The position numbers and the translations under genes are program-made. The notes under the pieces are model-generated. The model saw only the letters and a program-made list of their open reading frames with translations. It was not told the DNA's origin and did no database searches. Positions 11,188 to 21,560 of a DNA stretch of 64,000 bases are shown here, in pieces (the first letter of the stretch is position 1; each line of letters opens with the position of its first letter). The DNA comes from Protopterus annectens (lineage: Eukaryota; Chordata; Ceratodontiformes; Protopteridae). Where the stretch lies: positions 40,722,472 through 40,786,471 of the forward strand of contig NC_056737.1 in NCBI RefSeq assembly GCF_019279795.1. The letters run 5' to 3'.

Positions 11188-13109
11188 TCTCCCTACTGTC
11201 GCTCCTGATGGGAGGCCCGACTGTGCGTTTCCGGAGTCAGTTGGGGGTCAAATATCATTATACCCGGAGGCCTGGCAAGACATTACCCAGGTCCAATGGG
11301 TTTTACGAATATTTTCTGGAGGTTATGTCATTCCCTTTTCGTCAGACCCCCCTCCGGTCAGAAAAATCCCGGATGTTCCACCCAGTCAAAGGGATTACGC
11401 AGCTTCAGAAATTTCAAAGCTGCTAGAAAAAGGAGCCATCCAACATGTCCCCTCAGACCAGATCGGATTAGGGACTTGCTCAAGATTCTTTTTGGTGCCG
11501 AAAAGAACAGGGGACCTGAGACCCATATTAGATCACAGCCGATTGAATAACCATGTACAAAAGTCCAAGTTCCGAATGGTCACATTGGAGTCTGTTCTCC
11601 CAATGTTGGGAAAAGAAGTATGGATGTGCTCCATTGACCTCAAGGATGCTTACTACCACATCAAAATGGACAGGGCATCCAGGAGTCATCTATGCTTCCG
11701 GCTGGGAGCCAGTCATTTTCAGTTTCGAGCCCTGCCCTTTGGTCTCACCACAGCCCTCAGGGTGTTCACCAAATGCATGGCAGTGGTGACTGCTCACTTG
11801 AGACGTCAAGGATTCCAGGTGTTTCCATATCTGGACGACTGGCTCCTCACTGCCACCACCAGGCATCTACTAATTCAGACCAGGGACGCCACTATAAATC
11901 TGTGTCAACAGTTGGGCATAACATTGAACTGGGAAAAATCTGCCTGGTTGCCCTCACAGCGTGTCACTTTTATAGGTGCAAAATTAGACACCGTCCTCAT
12001 GCGGGCATTTCTACCACAGGAAAGAATCAGATCCCTACAACAACAAGTTCTCGCCCTGCTCCCTCTTAGAAGAGCGAAGGCAAGATGGGTTCTCCAACTC
12101 CTGGGGACTATGGCTACGACGATTATCTTAGTCCCTTTAGCGAGGTTACATATGAGGCTCCTTCAGTAGCTTCTCTTTGCCCAGTGGTCTCTTCAGCGGC
12201 TTCCACTTTCTCACCCTATTCTACTCACGGACAGGTGCAAACAGGATCTCAGTTGGTGGCTTCGCACCGACAATCTGGACACGCGAAAGCCCTTCGTTTC
12301 ACCTGCCCCAATAGCCACGGTGACCACGGATGCCTCCCAGATTGGGGGGGGGGGCATTATCTAGGCAGGACAGTCCAAGGCATGTGGAAGAGTACGAGAT
12401 GCGTTTGCATATCAATGTCCTGGAGATGAGAGCGGTGCTACTTGCGTTGCAGGCACTTCAGAGCTTTCTCCCTCTCGGGACTATTGCAATCCACTCGGAC
12501 AATATGTCATTGGTGTGGTATCTGAACAAGCAGGGAGGAACCAAGTCATATCCCTTGTGCAGAGACGCCATGCGAGTGTGGCAGTGGGCAGTGTCTTCCC
12601 AACGTTTTCTGGTGGCAACGCACATTCCAGGGAAGTCCAACGTAATTGCAGTCAGGCTAAGCAGAGCTATTCTGATGCCTTACGAGTGGTCCCTGAATTG
12701 TCAAGTTGCGGAACGGATCTTCCACAGGTGGGGTCAGCCTTGCTGCGACCTTTTTGCCAGCCCCCTCAATGCCAAATGCAGCAGCTACTTCACGTTGATT
12801 TCCCCTCAGGGGGAGTCACCCAGGGACACTCTAGTCCACGATTGGCCCTCTGGTCTACTGTATGCCTTTCCTCCGGTCCCCTTGCTGTCAAAGGTTATTC
12901 AGAAAGCGCAATCCTTGGGAAGCAGAATGATTCTGATTGCCCCACACTGGCCTCGTCAGGTTTGGTTCCCCTTTCTCCATCCCTACCTCGTGGACGCTCC
13001 TTGGATTCTGGACCCACAACCAGACTTACTGACACACATGTCAGTGCAGCTCCATCCCTCTCTGCGGACCCTCTGGTTGACAGCCTGGCTACTCCACTTC
13101 GGTCATTAG
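11188..13109 (+). pseudogene. RT/RNase H/methyltransferase-like ORF of DIRS copy B, broken
   Basis: This enzyme copies element RNA into DNA. The RT part is well preserved to 12,169, with FFLVPKRTGDLRPILD, DLKDAYYHI, RALPFGLTTA and the active-site box FPYLDDWLL. TAG at 12,167-12,169 replaces the Trp codon that sister copies have in LLQWLL. An eleven-base G-run at about 12,344-12,354 then shifts the frame at the start of RNase H. RNase H acidic sites are visible in TDAS, LEMRAV and SDNMS, but the fourth is lost, IAVRLSR replacing IADRLSR. The methyltransferase-like tail (CDLFASPLNAKC, YAFPPVPLL, APHWPRQVWFPFL) ends at 13,109. Confidence 0.87.
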
Positions 13110-14127
13110 TTAGGCTTCATCATTTCTCACCGGAGGTCGTTCATATTTTATCTTCCTCGCATAAGCCCTCGACCAGGAAGATTTATTCCAGCAAATGGAA
13201 GAGATTTTCAATTTGGGCTCATACCCAAGGGATTGACCCTTACACGGCTCCAATTACATCTGTTTTGGAGTTCTTGTCTATGCTTTTTCACCAGGGCTCA
13301 GTGGCCGCCACCATTAATGTCCAATTGGTGGCAATTTCTACCTTTCATGTCGCTAATGAGCCTAGTCTGATGGCTCACAGACTCTGTAAGGCTTTCCTGA
13401 AGGGCACTCTGTTACTCCGTACTCCGGTATCGGAACCTGTCATGCCTTGGGATTTAAACTTTGTTCTACAGGCTCTTACTTCATTACCCTTTGAACCTGC
13501 AGCTACTTGTGATTTAAAATTCTTGACCTGGAAGACTGTCTTTTTAGTAGCTATCACATCAGCCAGATGCGTTTCAGAGATTGCCCTATCAATAAAATCC
13601 CCATACTTGATTTTTCATAAGGACAGGGTTTCTCTCAGACCGAACCCCTCTTTTCTTCCCAAAGTGGCATCAATCAGTAACCTTAATCAATCCATTAAAT
13701 TGCCAATGTTTTTTCCCCAGTTCACAAACAAGGCAGAATTCAAATTCCATCAGTTGGATGTACACAGACAATTACATTTTTATCTGCACAGAACGAAAAA
13801 CCTCAGAAAATCTGATCAATTGTTGGTTTCCTTTTCGGAAAACAGAATGGGGTCTCCTGTTTCCAAAGTCACTCTGTCCAGATGGATCTCCAGCTGTATT
13901 TCCTTTGTTTATTCCTCAGGGGGTAAGGATTTACCATTCCCTGTGAAGGCAAACTCCACTCGGTCTGTATCTACATCTACAGCCTATCAGGCCAGATTAT
14001 GGATGAAATTTGTGCTGCGGCTACTTGGGCATCTCCTCACACTTTTGTTACTCATTACAAGATGGATGTGGTATCTAGGGGCACGTCTTCCTTTGGTTCC
14101 ACTGTGCTCAGGAGTATTTTCCACTGA
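12515..14127 (+). pseudogene. Tyrosine recombinase of DIRS copy B, inactivated
   Basis: An open frame runs from 12,515, overlapping the RNase H part in another phase until 13,109. The recombinase proper starts near 13,140 (STRKIYSSKWKRFSIWA). Two lesions disable it. The box I segment reads ARCVSEI, so the catalytic Arg codon (13,568-13,570) is now Cys, a change typical of CpG decay. A small deletion near 13,999 then shifts the frame, so the box carrying HTFVTHYKMD with the catalytic Tyr is read only in a different frame, ending at TGA 14,125-14,127. HSTR is also altered to NSTR. Confidence 0.88.
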
Positions 14128-14160
14128 GCCTCCCAGGATTTAGGTGCTGGAGACGCTGTC

Positions 14161-14264
14161 CCACGGGTAAGAATGTAGGCGAGATTGGACTACATAACAT
14201 CAAAAAGTTATGTACTCACCATAACGTTCGATGTATGTAGTCCATCTCACCTCACATTCTTACT
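14161..14264 (+). repeat. Internal complementary region of DIRS copy B
   Basis: The left half complements the left terminus (8,453-8,495) and the right half complements the right terminus (14,521-14,580). They meet at ACATCAAAAAGTTATGT, which represents the circle junction. Confidence 0.88.
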
Positions 14265-14391
14265 TACCCCCCTCCTTCCCCCTTCCTGGAGGATCTGGAG
14301 GTTAGGACTGGTTTTCAGAGCTCCCTTCACTCTTGGTTTGTTCTTCCTTTCCTTGGATGTTGTTATGCATGGAAAATGAGTGCTGGTATTC

Positions 14392-14580
14392 GCAGCAAAC
14401 TAGATCTGGGGATATAGAGCAGTGAAGCATGGGATACCATCTTAGCCCAGCCAATAGAAAGACTTCGAGCTAGAAAAGTTTTGGCCGTGTCGGAGCCGAT
14501 ATTCGGCTCCGAACCCACGGGTAAGAATGTGAGGCGAGATGAACTACATACATCGAACGTTATAGTGAGTACATAACTTC
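14392..14580 (+). repeat. Right inverted terminal repeat of DIRS copy B
   Basis: Complement of the left ITR plus a short outer extension (CATCGAACGTTATAGTGAGTA) that the left end lacks, as is normal for DIRS termini. Confidence 0.88.
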
Positions 14581-16624
14581 TTGTTCTGTCTCTTATGTCC
14601 ATGGTCTTAGTATTTTGGTCATTAGTCTGACCTTATGAATGTACAATAGATGAGGATGGTAGCATGAATACTGAGAGAGAGAGAGATGCTTGTACTGAGT
14701 TCAGTCTCTCCACTGTCACACATTGCATGCATACTGTCAGTACTATACCCATCCAGTTCTTAGGCTGCCAGACTTCTCTGCCTTCACCTGACAAGCAAGA
14801 CTTTTGAGCCAGCTGTTCGTGTCTCACCTGCAGAAAGCAGTGCACTGCCTGACAGAAGACAGTCATGACCTCTTATTTAGAACCGCTGATTTTCATCCTG
14901 GTTTCTTCACCCTCATCAGCAAATTCCTCCACTGAATTCTGGAGGTTATCCCTGTAAGGCTGGGAAGAATATCTTCATACAGAGGGCAGTGATGCTACTT
15001 AAATATGTAAGATTTATTGAATAGTTAAAAAAAAGTTGTTTAGCTTTAGGTCATTCAGCTTCAACCAAACCACATAAATTTAGTAAGTGTTATGGCATAG
15101 ACAGTCTTTGAGTTTATGAGATTTTGTCAGTATTTCCCTGCAGAGACTCATCTTGTAATCTTTTCTCCTATTTAGACTGCTACAAAAGATTTTACAAGAC
15201 ACTAGGGTCTTCCATCTTATTATCCAAGGCAGTTTTGAAAATATTTAAATTATGGCTGGTAGCTGAGATTGCCTCCAGGGAGGTTAAGCTCTTACATACA
15301 TACATACTGTAGCTCAAGTTGTTTTTTTAAACATTCTTTTCATATCTTTCACACCTATGAGCCATCATCCTTCCTCTTCTTTCTGTCATCCATTCATGCC
15401 CTGTAACCATAGCTCTCAACAGGCTAGATTTTCACAGAATGTCCGGATTTTGACCTCACATTTTTGCTTTGTTCTAGGACAATGTGCAGTTTTCTGGCAA
15501 ATCAGTGAGGATTGAATTCACTACAAAATGATAGACATTTGAGTTTCAGGCATCTTATCCATCAGAAAATGCATGGTAACACAAAACCTTTTTATTCTAT
15601 CAATTTCTAAGTTTATAAGAGCAATATTTAAAATTTGTCCCTATTTTTGGGCCTTTGTCCCCCCATTATTTTTGGATTTGTCCAGATTTCTTGTGCTAAG
15701 AGGTTGAAAGGTATGCCTGTAACCCTATACCTCCTGTGGTATACATCTTCCAGTTACCATCAAAAGTGACCTTTGTTGCCTTACAACTGTAGATCTCTGA
15801 GAGCATGTAATCCAGCTGTCTCAGATGCCCTCCCATGTTTGACCATTGGATATGAGAAGGCTTCCTGAGGTGCATTCATTTTCATGTCCTTTCTCAGAGA
15901 TTACTGACAGAAAAGAACTGAGGGCCCCTGAACTGCATTTCTCTCATCGCCTTCCTGAGAGTCTGTAAGCTTCCGAGGAGATTGGAAGGGCCCTCGCCGT
16001 GCCAAAAAGTTTTTCTACCTGATTCGCACTCCCTCTTTTAAACATTCTTGTTTTCCCTCATTTAGTCTCCACTGAGTTTAGGATTTAAATCCTAAGCATT
16101 CATACTTGACCCCTTGCAAACCTCTTAAGAAGAATTGCGGGTAGGGGGATGTGGTGACCTGCCATACTGCAGCTGATTGAAGGCATTTTTGCTGATGGTT
16201 TAATTTCTGTAAGTGACCTAGCATGCAGGATGTCAACACATAGTTGCTTAAGTGCTACCCACGTACACACACACTTAATTCACTGTTATCTACCTATGTG
16301 CCACTTGCTAATCCTTTAGTAAAATCAGGGAATGCAGAAGCTGATTGAATTCTCTGACCACCTTCCCTGCTGGTAAAAGAGCAGACCATTGATGACTTAT
16401 TCCCACCTATACACCCCTTAAAGACACACACAGAACTTCAGTGCTGACATTTGCAAATGAGCTTTCTTACTCGGCACTGTACACTCAAACTAGGCTTTTT
16501 ATTTATTTATTTATTTTTTTTAAAGTAGTGCTTGGACTTATTGGCTAAAATGCTGTGCAGTATGCACTATGCAATCCTTCACTTCCCTGAAGCATTTGTT
16601 GAATTTTTACATTTTTTAAACTTG
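14581..16624. other. Non-coding stretch with a LINE tail fragment
   Basis: Apart from the LINE tail at 15,124-15,310 I recognise nothing. A short GA run lies at 14,674-14,685. The phrase GTCCGGATTTTGACCTCACA near 15,443 and TTTGTCC-rich text near 15,640-15,690 look like another old repeat, unidentified. Confidence 0.4.
15124..15310 (-). pseudogene. LINE ORF2 C-terminal tail fragment
   Basis: The minus strand reads LTSLEAISATSHNLNIFKTALDNKMEDP, resembling the extreme C-terminus of CR1/L2-type ORF2 proteins, where a hydrophobic SATSLNxFKxxLDxxW segment is common. A related fragment occurs at 45,425-45,490. No RT motifs remain. It is a short, decayed 3' end. Confidence 0.5.
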
Positions 16625-16769
16625 TACAAACGAAAGTAAGATGAAGGATATGTTGGCTGATGAACAATATTCTAGGTAAGTTACACTTTTTAAAGTTTAT
16701 AATGAGATTAATAGTAAAAAAATAGAATTAGATATTTATTTTCAGCTAAATAGATAGACAAGAATTTAT

Positions 16770-17449
16770 ATGATTTTCTTCTTTATAAATAAAGTAACAA
16801 TACCAGTTATAGTGGGTCTACCTAAACTACATAAAGATCCTGTAAATCTGCCCTTGAGACCAATAGTGTCAGGACAGAATTGGTGCATTGAGGCTATGTC
16901 GGTTTGTGTTGAAAAGAATTTGAGGGCTGTCATTAAGTTCAACAACCACATTTTACAGGACTCCAGGCAGTTTTTACAGAACTTCTGCAGCTTCACTCAT
17001 GCTAATTTTAAAATGAATGAGTGGTATTTGGTCACACTAGATGTCCAATCACTTTTTACAGTTATCCCAAATAATATTGGGTTGGAATGGATGAGAAAGT
17101 TTTTATGTAGTACAAGTCACTTTAGTGTTGATAAAATAGAATTATGTAGTTTAGCAGAAATTATATTATATAATAATATTTTTTGTTTAATGGGAATTAT
17201 TACATGCAGAGGGATGGCGTAGCTATGAACACATTGTGTCCCAATAGCTACACCAACCTCATTATGTTAATATGGGAATTGGACTATGTTTTTAGAAGTC
17301 CTTATAACACACACATTTTGTTTTACAGGAGGTTTGTGGATGACCTTTTTATGATTTGGGATGGAACAAATGAGCTAGTGGATTTTAAGTATATAAATAA
17401 TAGTACTACATTTCTTAAGTTTACTGCAAATTCTTCTGATAGAGATTAG
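16770..17449 (+). pseudogene. Penelope-like reverse transcriptase, frameshifted
   Basis: The protein starts with VIVGLPKLHKDP and RPIVSG, the usual opening of PLE RT domains, continues with LVTLDVQSLFTVIPNNIGLEW and, after a frame change near 17,185, reads GNYYMQRDGVAMNT. The active-site box is YRRFVDDLFMIW, with the two aspartates kept. A second frame break follows near 17,445. Penelope RTs are related to telomerase RT and prime from nicked DNA. Upstream coding sequence is not readable. Confidence 0.85.
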
Positions 17450-17610
17450 TATTCTTGATGTATTTATTAAGATTAAACAGGAGGGTGAAACTGACACTAT
17501 GTTATATGGAAAGTCATGCTACAGAAGTCATTTTTTTACATCATAGTAGCATGCGTCCACGTCATGTCTTCAATAATATTATTGAAGGTTAAGGTCTAAG
17601 GGTCTGCTGA

Positions 17611-18288
17611 GTGAATGCTAATGATGAAAATTTCTTGAAAGAAATAGAAGGCTCGAAAGAAAAGTTTGTAGCAAGGGGGTATAGTAAACGTAAGGTACAT
17701 AATACATTGGATCATGTAGTTAAAAGTAGAAAAGGTAAAGGTAGACCACATTTTTCATCTAATCCTCCTACACTTAGATGTAGGCAGGTTAACACTAGAT
17801 GCAGAGTACCAGTAACATTTTCTAAAGGTTCTGATCGTGTTGTTGATATAATTAGAAAATATTGGCCCATCAAGACCACACATCTAGAGTTAAAGGATGT
17901 AGTAGGTGAATATCCTAGTTTTGCGTACAAGAAAATTAAGTCTTTAAAACAAATGTTATGTTATCCCAGAAAGCTTACAAATGGTGAATCTGCCAGTAAG
18001 GATAAGATAGGTGACAGATTTGTCACCAGACCGTGTTGCTGTTGTAACTATTGTGACTGTATTGCTAGCTCTGGAGAGTTCTGGCACCCAGATCAGGATA
18101 GAAGATTTACTTTTAATGTTTCAGCTACCTGCAGTAGTATACATATAGTATACCTAGCATACTGTGTTGTATGCAAAACGTTCTACATAGGCAAGATGGA
18201 CAGAGTCCTTAAGGATCATATAAGGGAACAATTATGCAGTATTAGAAATGGCTCTATGAATAATGCTTTCTGTAAACATGTAAAATAA
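17611..18288 (+). CDS. Penelope-like GIY-YIG endonuclease region (3' part of PLE ORF)
   Basis: An open frame of about 225 residues continues the PLE protein. It has a basic linker (RYSKRKVH, SRKGKGRP), a Cys-rich segment (CCCCNYCDC) and the GIY-YIG core, here HIVYLAYCVVCKTFYIGKM, followed by an altered catalytic helix (DHIREQL). The domain normally nicks the target DNA that primes reverse transcription. The frame ends at TAA 18,286-18,288, short of the conserved C-terminal part, because of decay. It is the downstream part of one broken gene. Confidence 0.83.
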   Translation: MNANDENFLKEIEGSKEKFVARGYSKRKVHNTLDHVVKSRKGKGRPHFSSNPPTLRCRQVNTRCRVPVTFSKGSDRVVDIIRKYWPIKTTHLELKDVVGEYPSFAYKKIKSLKQMLCYPRKLTNGESASKDKIGDRFVTRPCCCCNYCDCIASSGEFWHPDQDRRFTFNVSATCSSIHIVYLAYCVVCKTFYIGKMDRVLKDHIREQLCSIRNGSMNNAFCKHVK

Positions 18289-18620
18289 ACCTCCATTGCA
18301 CACAAGTTTAATTTTTTAGTTATAGGCAAAGTGGAAGTTAGTCAAAGAAGGGGTGATATATGAATTGCCACTGAATGCTTTGAAAGTAGATTAGACTAAG
18401 AGCTGATTCCTGCTCTGGTCTAAGTGACAAAGTCCCAATTAAACCTATGTTAAAGGCACGTCCAGTTTTTAGATAAGTTGTTAGTTATTATGGTGTTATT
18501 TAAATTTATAGTGTTATTTGAGTATCTAACTACATGGATTTTGCAGTTTATATGCTGTATAGATGTCTATGTTTTCGCATGGATATTTTTAATGTATGAT
18601 GCTTAATGTGACTTGTACTT

Positions 18621-18621
<1 letters not shown>

Positions 18622-18664
<43 letters not shown>

Positions 18665-18675
18665 TATATATATAT

Positions 18676-18724
<49 letters not shown>

Positions 18725-18740
18725 TATATATAGATATATA
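18622..18740. repeat. (TA)n microsatellite with GATA interruptions
   Basis: TA dinucleotides with scattered TAGA interruptions, lying in the 3' flank of PLE copy 1. Confidence 0.97.
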
Positions 18741-18856
18741 AAATATAACCGTTGAACTTCAGAAGAAGATGGAATAGAAATAAAATAAACTAACTTCTAT
18801 AAAGTAAAATAAAACATATGGAAATAAAAACAAACCCATAAAATTGTAATATTAAG

Positions 18857-18892
18857 CTTTCGTTCCCTTTACTGTGCTGGGACTTCTTCGGA
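18857..18892 (-). ncRNA. Possible degraded hammerhead-ribozyme core beside PLE copy 1
   Basis: On the minus strand CCGAAGA (compare CTGATGA) is followed by AGTCCC, an 11-base loop, GGGAAC and GAAAGC. That gives a short stem II next to the invariant GAAA. Penelope-like elements are known to carry hammerhead motifs. Two core bases differ, stems I and III are not convincing, and the strand is opposite to the PLE coding strand. Confidence 0.22.
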
Positions 18893-18915
18893 ATGACAGT
18901 TAAATGCTTCAAAAC

Positions 18916-19107
18916 TTTTAGTTATGTACTTACCATAACTTTAGATGTTTGGGATCCATCTCGCCTACATTCTGTACTGATGGGCTCGGAGCCGATCCCT
19001 CGGCTCCGACTCGGCACGCTATGCTATAGAGCGAGGCCTCTTATTGGCTGAGCTATTTTTATCCCAGGATGCACCACCACTAATCCCCCAGATCTTGTTT
19101 GTCCGCA
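18916..19107 (-). repeat. Right inverted terminal repeat of DIRS copy C
   Basis: Pairs with 25,012-25,180. Contains the hairpin word pair at about 18,987-19,011. Confidence 0.88.
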
Positions 19108-19221
19108 TTCATGCACAACTTGTTTATATAACATTGTTAGATGTTTCAAGATGAAACAACAGGATTCGGACCTTCTGATATCCTCTGATCTCCAAGGAAG
19201 GGGGAAGGAGGGTGGGTTATT

Positions 19222-19326
19222 AGGAATGTAGGCGAGATGGATCCCAAACATCTAAAGTTATGGTAAGTACATAACTAAAAGATGTTATGTGATCCTATCT
19301 CGCCTACATTCTGTACTGATGGGACA
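19222..19326 (-). repeat. Internal complementary region of DIRS copy C
   Basis: Contains both terminal sequences head to head: GATGTTATGTGATCC of the left end and GTACATAACT of the right end, joined by AAAA. Confidence 0.88.
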
Positions 19327-19352
19327 GCGTCCCTAGCACCTAAATCCTGGGT

Positions 19353-21560
19353 TCATTGGAAAACACTCCTGAGCACTGTGGAACCAAATGAAGCTCGTCC
19401 TCTAGATGCCACATCCAATTTGTAGTGGGAAATGAAAGTGTGCGGGGAAGGCCATGTAGCCGCAGCACAAATGTCACTAATGGCAAGCTTAGAATGAAAT
19501 GCTACCGAAGTAGCCATAGCCCTTGTAGAATGAGCTTTGACAGAGGTGGTAAGCTCTTTGTTAGAGTAGGAATAAGCTTGAGTAATACAGTCCCTGATCC
19601 ATTTGGCAATAGTGACCTTTGTGACAGCTTTGCCCAATTTATTGTCTGCAAAGGATACAAACAACTGATCTGTTTTCCTTGTTTGTTTGGTCCTGTGTAA
19701 ATAAAATCGCAACTGCCTGTGGACATCTAATGTGTGGAATATGAATTCCGCTTTGTTAGAATATTTTGGAAAAAAGACTGGAAGTTCTAACGATTGTTGT
19801 AGGCAGAAACTGGAACAAACTTTAGGGACAAAGGTAGGATTTGGCCTGAGAGATACTCTGTCTTTGTGAAAAACCAAGTACGGGGGTTTTACAGACAAAG
19901 CTTGAAGCTCTGAAACTCTTCTGGCAGAAGTAATTGCCACCAGAAAGGCAGTCTTCCACGAAAGAAATTTTAGATCACATGTAGCTGCCGGTTCGAAGGG
20001 GGAGGAAGTTAAGGCGCGTAACACCACATCGAGATCCCATGGAGGAGCAGGATGAGAAATCGGAGGTCTTAAAAGCGCAGCACCTTTCAAGAAGGTCTTG
20101 CACAATCTGTTGCTCATTAAAGGTGGGTTTATAGATTCGTGAAAATTGGAAATCGCTGCCAATTGAACCTTGATGGTAGAGACTGAAGAACCTTGATTGA
20201 AAAGAGAAGTCAAAAATTTTAGTACTTCTGCCACGGGAATAGTGATGGGATCCAGGCCCCGGAGTTGAGCCCAAATAGCAAATCTTTTCCATTTGCTAGA
20301 ATACAGTTTCTTTGTAGCAGACTTATGGGCCGAAGATAATATGTGTACAACCTCTGGATCCAATGTATGACTCCTGACTATAGTCGGAAGAGGAGGAGCC
20401 AAGCCGTCAATCTTAAGGTGTGCAGGGACTGGTGGAATAGTCCCGACTGATGAACCAAAATGTCTGGGATCTGATCCAGGAACCATGGACCTTCCAGAGC
20501 ATATTTCTGAAGATAGGGGAACCATACTTGACGAGGCCAGTAAGGAGCAACTAAGATCATTTTGCTCCCCAAGAGAGATGCCTTTTGGATCACCCTGGGA
20601 AGGAGAGGAACTGGGGGGAAGGCATAAAGCAAGCCGGTGGGCCAAGGACGGGCTAGTGCGTCCATGGGGCTCTTCCCCGGAGCCGGGGTTAGGGAGAAGA
20701 ATTTTTTGCACTTCGCATTTAGTGGAGTCGCGAAGAGGTCGCAACACGGAACTCCCCATCTGCTGAAAATCTGACTCGCAACTGTCATGTTCAGAGACCA
20801 TTCGTGAGGAGAGAGGATGGTTCTGCTCAGTCTGTCGGCTATCACATTGGACTTGCCCGGGATATGAGTAGCCACTATAAAGCGTTCGGTCGAGACTGCC
20901 CATTCCCAGACTCTCATGGCCTCTCTGCAAAGAGGATAGGATCTGGTCCCTCCCTGCTTGTTCAGGTACCAGACAACTGACATGTTGTCTGAGTGAATGG
21001 CAATTATGCCCTGAGGGAGGTAATCGTGAAGGGCTTGGAGGGACAAAAGCACCGCCCTCATTTCTAGGATGTTGATATGAAGTAGGGTCTCTTCTGGGTG
21101 CCATTTGCCTTGGACTGACCTGCCCAGGGAATGCCCCCCCCACCCCATCTGGGAGCCGTCCGTGGTCAAAGTGGCCGCAGGAGGAGGTAGAACAAAGGGT
21201 CGTCCCTGATCCAAATTGGAGGGCACTAGCCACCAGCGAAGGTCCCGTTTGCATGTTTCCGTGATCCATATGAGGTGACTGAGAGGGAGTTCCTGAAAGG
21301 ACCACTGAGCTGAAAGAAGCCACTGGAGAATTCTCATGTGCAACCTTGCCAAGGGGACTAGAAGAACCGTGGCGGACATGGATCCTAATAGCTGCAGGTC
21401 CATTCTGGCCGGGGCTTTGGACCTGGGAAGTAAGGCTCGAACTTGAGTCTGTATGGTTTGTATTCTGTCTGTAGGTAGATAGACCCGCATTTGGTTTGAG
21501 TCTATCTCTACCCCTATGAATCTTATTCGTTGAGATGGCAGCAACACAGACTTTGGCCAA
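19353..21560 (-). CDS. Tyrosine recombinase of DIRS copy C, open with complete catalytic set
   Basis: The minus-strand frame is open for 735 codons. The last 330 residues are a typical DIRS tyrosine recombinase: STKKLYSSKWKRFAIWA-like core-binding start (here SATKKLYSSKWKRF), ARRVSEL with the box I Arg, HSTR (His 677, Arg 680), a His at 707 and the nucleophile Tyr 713 in HTFISHYKLD. The protein should circularise or integrate element DNA. The first 400 residues come from a frame overlapping the RT/RNase H gene; whether they are translated is unknown, and the real start is probably much further in. An intact recombinase in an otherwise broken copy could act in trans. Confidence 0.88.
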   Translation of the reverse strand: MAKVCVAAISTNKIHRGRDRLKPNAGLSTYRQNTNHTDSSSSLTSQVQSPGQNGPAAIRIHVRHGSSSPLGKVAHENSPVASFSSVVLSGTPSQSPHMDHGNMQTGPSLVASALQFGSGTTLCSTSSCGHFDHGRLPDGVGGAFPGQVSPRQMAPRRDPTSYQHPRNEGGAFVPPSPSRLPPSGHNCHSLRQHVSCLVPEQAGRDQILSSLQRGHESLGMGSLDRTLYSGYSYPGQVQCDSRQTEQNHPLSSRMVSEHDSCESDFQQMGSSVLRPLRDSTKCEVQKILLPNPGSGEEPHGRTSPSLAHRLALCLPPSSSPSQGDPKGISLGEQNDLSCSLLASSSMVPLSSEICSGRSMVPGSDPRHFGSSVGTIPPVPAHLKIDGLAPPLPTIVRSHTLDPEVVHILSSAHKSATKKLYSSKWKRFAIWAQLRGLDPITIPVAEVLKFLTSLFNQGSSVSTIKVQLAAISNFHESINPPLMSNRLCKTFLKGAALLRPPISHPAPPWDLDVVLRALTSSPFEPAATCDLKFLSWKTAFLVAITSARRVSELQALSVKPPYLVFHKDRVSLRPNPTFVPKVCSSFCLQQSLELPVFFPKYSNKAEFIFHTLDVHRQLRFYLHRTKQTRKTDQLFVSFADNKLGKAVTKVTIAKWIRDCITQAYSYSNKELTTSVKAHSTRAMATSVAFHSKLAISDICAAATWPSPHTFISHYKLDVASRGRASFGSTVLRSVFQ

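Larger units (their letters stand above)
8453..14580 (+). mobile_element. DIRS-type YR retrotransposon copy B (family 2), complete but inactive
   Basis: Both terminal repeats, the internal complementary region and all three ORF regions are present. Left and right ITRs pair over roughly 165 bp. The ICR at 14,161-14,264 reproduces, in complement, the left terminus and then the right terminus, which fixes the element ends. All three coding regions are broken. Copy C on the other strand belongs to the same family. Confidence 0.93.
16625..18910 (+). mobile_element. Penelope-like element copy 1, 5'-truncated
   Basis: It encodes an RT of Penelope type followed by a GIY-YIG endonuclease, the order of this class. 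The start is approximate because the N-terminal coding part is missing or unrecognisable. A long TA microsatellite (18,622-18,740) sits in its 3' flank. DIRS copy C was inserted immediately after at 18,916. Several frame breaks show that it is inactive. Confidence 0.85.

Noticed and set aside
8453..14580. Endogenous retrovirus or Ty3-like LTR element
   Set aside because: There are no direct LTRs, protease or DDE integrase; inverted termini, ICR and a tyrosine recombinase define DIRS.
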